Source of the DNA: Microbacterium testaceum
GTDB taxonomy: Bacteria > Actinomycetota > Actinomycetes > Actinomycetales > Microbacteriaceae
Assembly (NCBI RefSeq): GCF_006539145.1
Contig: NZ_BJML01000008.1
Coordinates: 62,001-126,000, forward strand
Direction: 5' to 3'
DNA: 64,000 bases
Shown: positions 62,814 through 64,000 of the stretch, one piece after another
Layout: each line of letters opens with the position of its first letter
Position numbering within the stretch: the stretch's first letter is position 1
Made by a program: the position numbers and the translations under genes
The notes under the pieces: model-generated
Seen by the model: the letters and a program-made list of their open reading frames with translations, nothing else
The model's database searches: none
Told to the model about the DNA's origin: nothing

Positions 62814-64000
62814 CCGAGGCCCTGCTCCTCGTCACCGCCTTCCTGCTCGTCGCCTTCGGCGGCCTGATGGCGGCGTTCGAGGCGGCGCTGGGCGTGACTT
62901 CGCGCGTCGACCTGATCGAACTCGGATCGGGCGGCCGCAACGCGCGGTCCCTGCGTCGTATCGGCGACGACACGAACGCCCACGTCACCGCCGTCTCGTT
63001 CATCCGCGTGCTCGCTGAGACGACCGCGGCCGTGCTCGTCGCGGCGGCGTTCATGCTCATCTTCGACAACATCCTGCTCGCGGTGCTCGCCGCGGCCGTC
63101 CTGATGACGGGCATCTCCTTCGTCGCCGTCGGTGCGAGCCCACGCTCCGTCGGCCGTCAGCACGCTCGTGGGCTCTTGCGCGGGGGAGCGCCGGTCATCC
63201 GTGGAATGCGCGTCCTGCTCGGGCCCCTCGCTCACGGGCTCGTCGCAGTGGGCAACCGCGTGACGCCCGGCGTCGCCCACTCGACGTCGTTCGCGTCCGA
63301 GGAGCAGCTGCTCAGCATCATCGACGAGGCGGCCGAGAACGAGCTCATCGAAGAGGACGATCGCGAGCTCATTCACTCGGTCTTCGATTTCACCGATCGC
63401 TACGTACGCGAAGTCATGGTGCCCCGCACCGACATGGTGAGCGTGGATGCCGCGGCCACCTCCCGCGAGGCGCTCGCGCTCTTCCTCGACAAAGGCGTCT
63501 CTCGCATCCCTCTCGCCGACGACGAAGCCGACGACATCGTCGGTGTGCTGTATCTCAAGGATCTCGTCCAGTTCGGCTTCCGTGACGAAGCCGGCTGGCG
63601 CGATGCACCGATCCGCCGCATCGCGCGTCCGGCCGTCTTCGTCCCCGAATCGATGAAGGCAGAGACGCTTCTCCAGCAGATGAAGAAAGACGCCGTGCAC
63701 GTCTGCCTCGTCGTCGACGAGTACGGCGGCGTCGCGGGCCTGGTGACCCTGGAAGACCTGATCGAAGAGCTCGTGGGCGAGATCGCCGACGAGTACGACG
63801 CCCCGTCCACCGAGATCGTGGAGCTCCCCGACGGCCGTTACCGCGTCAATGCGCGTCTCGGTCTCGACGAGGTCGGCGACCTGTTCGGCCTCGAGCTCGA
63901 CGACGAAGACGTGGATTCGATCGGGGGCCTGCTGGGCAAAGCGCTGGGCCGCATCCCGCAACCCGGCGCGACGGCAGAGCACTCCGGTCTCGTGATGACC
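62810..64000 (+). CDS. CorC/HlyC (CNNM-CBS) family membrane protein, 3' end outside window
   Basis: At least 397 residues are visible and the frame is still open at base 64000. It has a membrane domain of about three helices (residues ~1-120), then two CBS domains (REVMVPRTDMVSVDA and HVCLVVDEYGGVAGLVTLEDLIEELVGEIADEYD) and the start of a CorC/HlyC C-terminal domain (RYRVNARLGLDEVGDLFGLEL). Members move or control Mg2+ or Co2+. The position after ybeY is conserved; era often follows in relatives. Confidence 0.93.
   Translation, partial: MTEALLLVTAFLLVAFGGLMAAFEAALGVTSRVDLIELGSGGRNARSLRRIGDDTNAHVTAVSFIRVLAETTAAVLVAAAFMLIFDNILLAVLAAAVLMTGISFVAVGASPRSVGRQHARGLLRGGAPVIRGMRVLLGPLAHGLVAVGNRVTPGVAHSTSFASEEQLLSIIDEAAENELIEEDDRELIHSVFDFTDRYVREVMVPRTDMVSVDAAATSREALALFLDKGVSRIPLADDEADDIVGVLYLKDLVQFGFRDEAGWRDAPIRRIARPAVFVPESMKAETLLQQMKKDAVHVCLVVDEYGGVAGLVTLEDLIEELVGEIADEYDAPSTEIVELPDGRYRVNARLGLDEVGDLFGLELDDEDVDSIGGLLGKALGRIPQPGATAEHSGLVMT

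Overview
This looks like a chromosomal segment of a high-GC actinobacterium, most likely family Microbacteriaceae and probably Microbacterium. Base composition is roughly 70% GC. Gene order is that of Micrococcales: rplU-rpmA-obg-proB-proA-nadD-rsfS, folC-ndk-rne, comEA-comEC-holA, lepA-hemW-hrcA-dnaJ-rsmE-HIT-phoH-ybeY. Many genes start with GTG, many stop/start codons overlap (ATGA, GTGA, TGATG), and several genes appear leaderless, with a -10 box 5-7 bases before the start codon. The organism guess rests on gene order and composition only.

Layout. 1-2318: end of a cluster of WXG100-like (type VII secretion-associated) genes. 2332-8866: acetyltransferase, M3 peptidase, self-regulated ArsR-type repressor with a 70-residue partner, valS with an 82-residue gene behind it. 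9124-14117: complete dipeptide/oligopeptide-type ABC importer with fused ATPases. 14154-18021: two copies of a 58-60 base palindromic repeat, then an isoleucine T-box riboswitch and ileS. 18018-20200: folC, DUF4233 and ndk. 20369-24581: VKOR-like protein, an orphan gene, rne/rng ribonuclease and DUF4031. 24619-31435: ribosomal proteins L21/L27, Obg, proline synthesis (proBA), nadD, rsfS. 31525-37293: LCP cell-wall ligase, then a TAXI binding protein, sensor kinase and response regulator transcribed away from an MHS-type carboxylate transporter. 37551-42467: tRNA-Ala, a conserved DNA-glycosylase-annotated protein, SRAP repair protein, APP1 phosphatase, DedA and pabB. 42533-50722: leuS, CoiA-like protein, comEA-comEC, holA. 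50771-52585: esterase, phenolic acid decarboxylase and a divergent MarR regulator. 52677-64000: rpsT, a hydrolase, lepA, DUF1990, hemW, hrcA-dnaJ and the rsmE/HIT/phoH/ybeY/CorC-type operon, which runs off the end of the window.

Most of the window is housekeeping. The parts that look least ordinary are: (i) the TAXI protein/kinase/regulator/MHS transporter unit, with an 11-base-period direct-repeat operator; (ii) the esterase-padC-marR unit, which fits uptake and decarboxylation of plant hydroxycinnamates; (iii) the CoiA-ComEA-ComEC competence locus; (iv) the WXG100 cluster at the left edge; (v) the palindromic repeat pair before ileS and a third large palindrome before lepA; (vi) a strong excess of the heptamer GGATGCC/GGCATCC in coding and non-coding DNA alike. 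I found no CRISPR array, insertion sequence, integrase or prophage gene, so no clear recently acquired island is visible.
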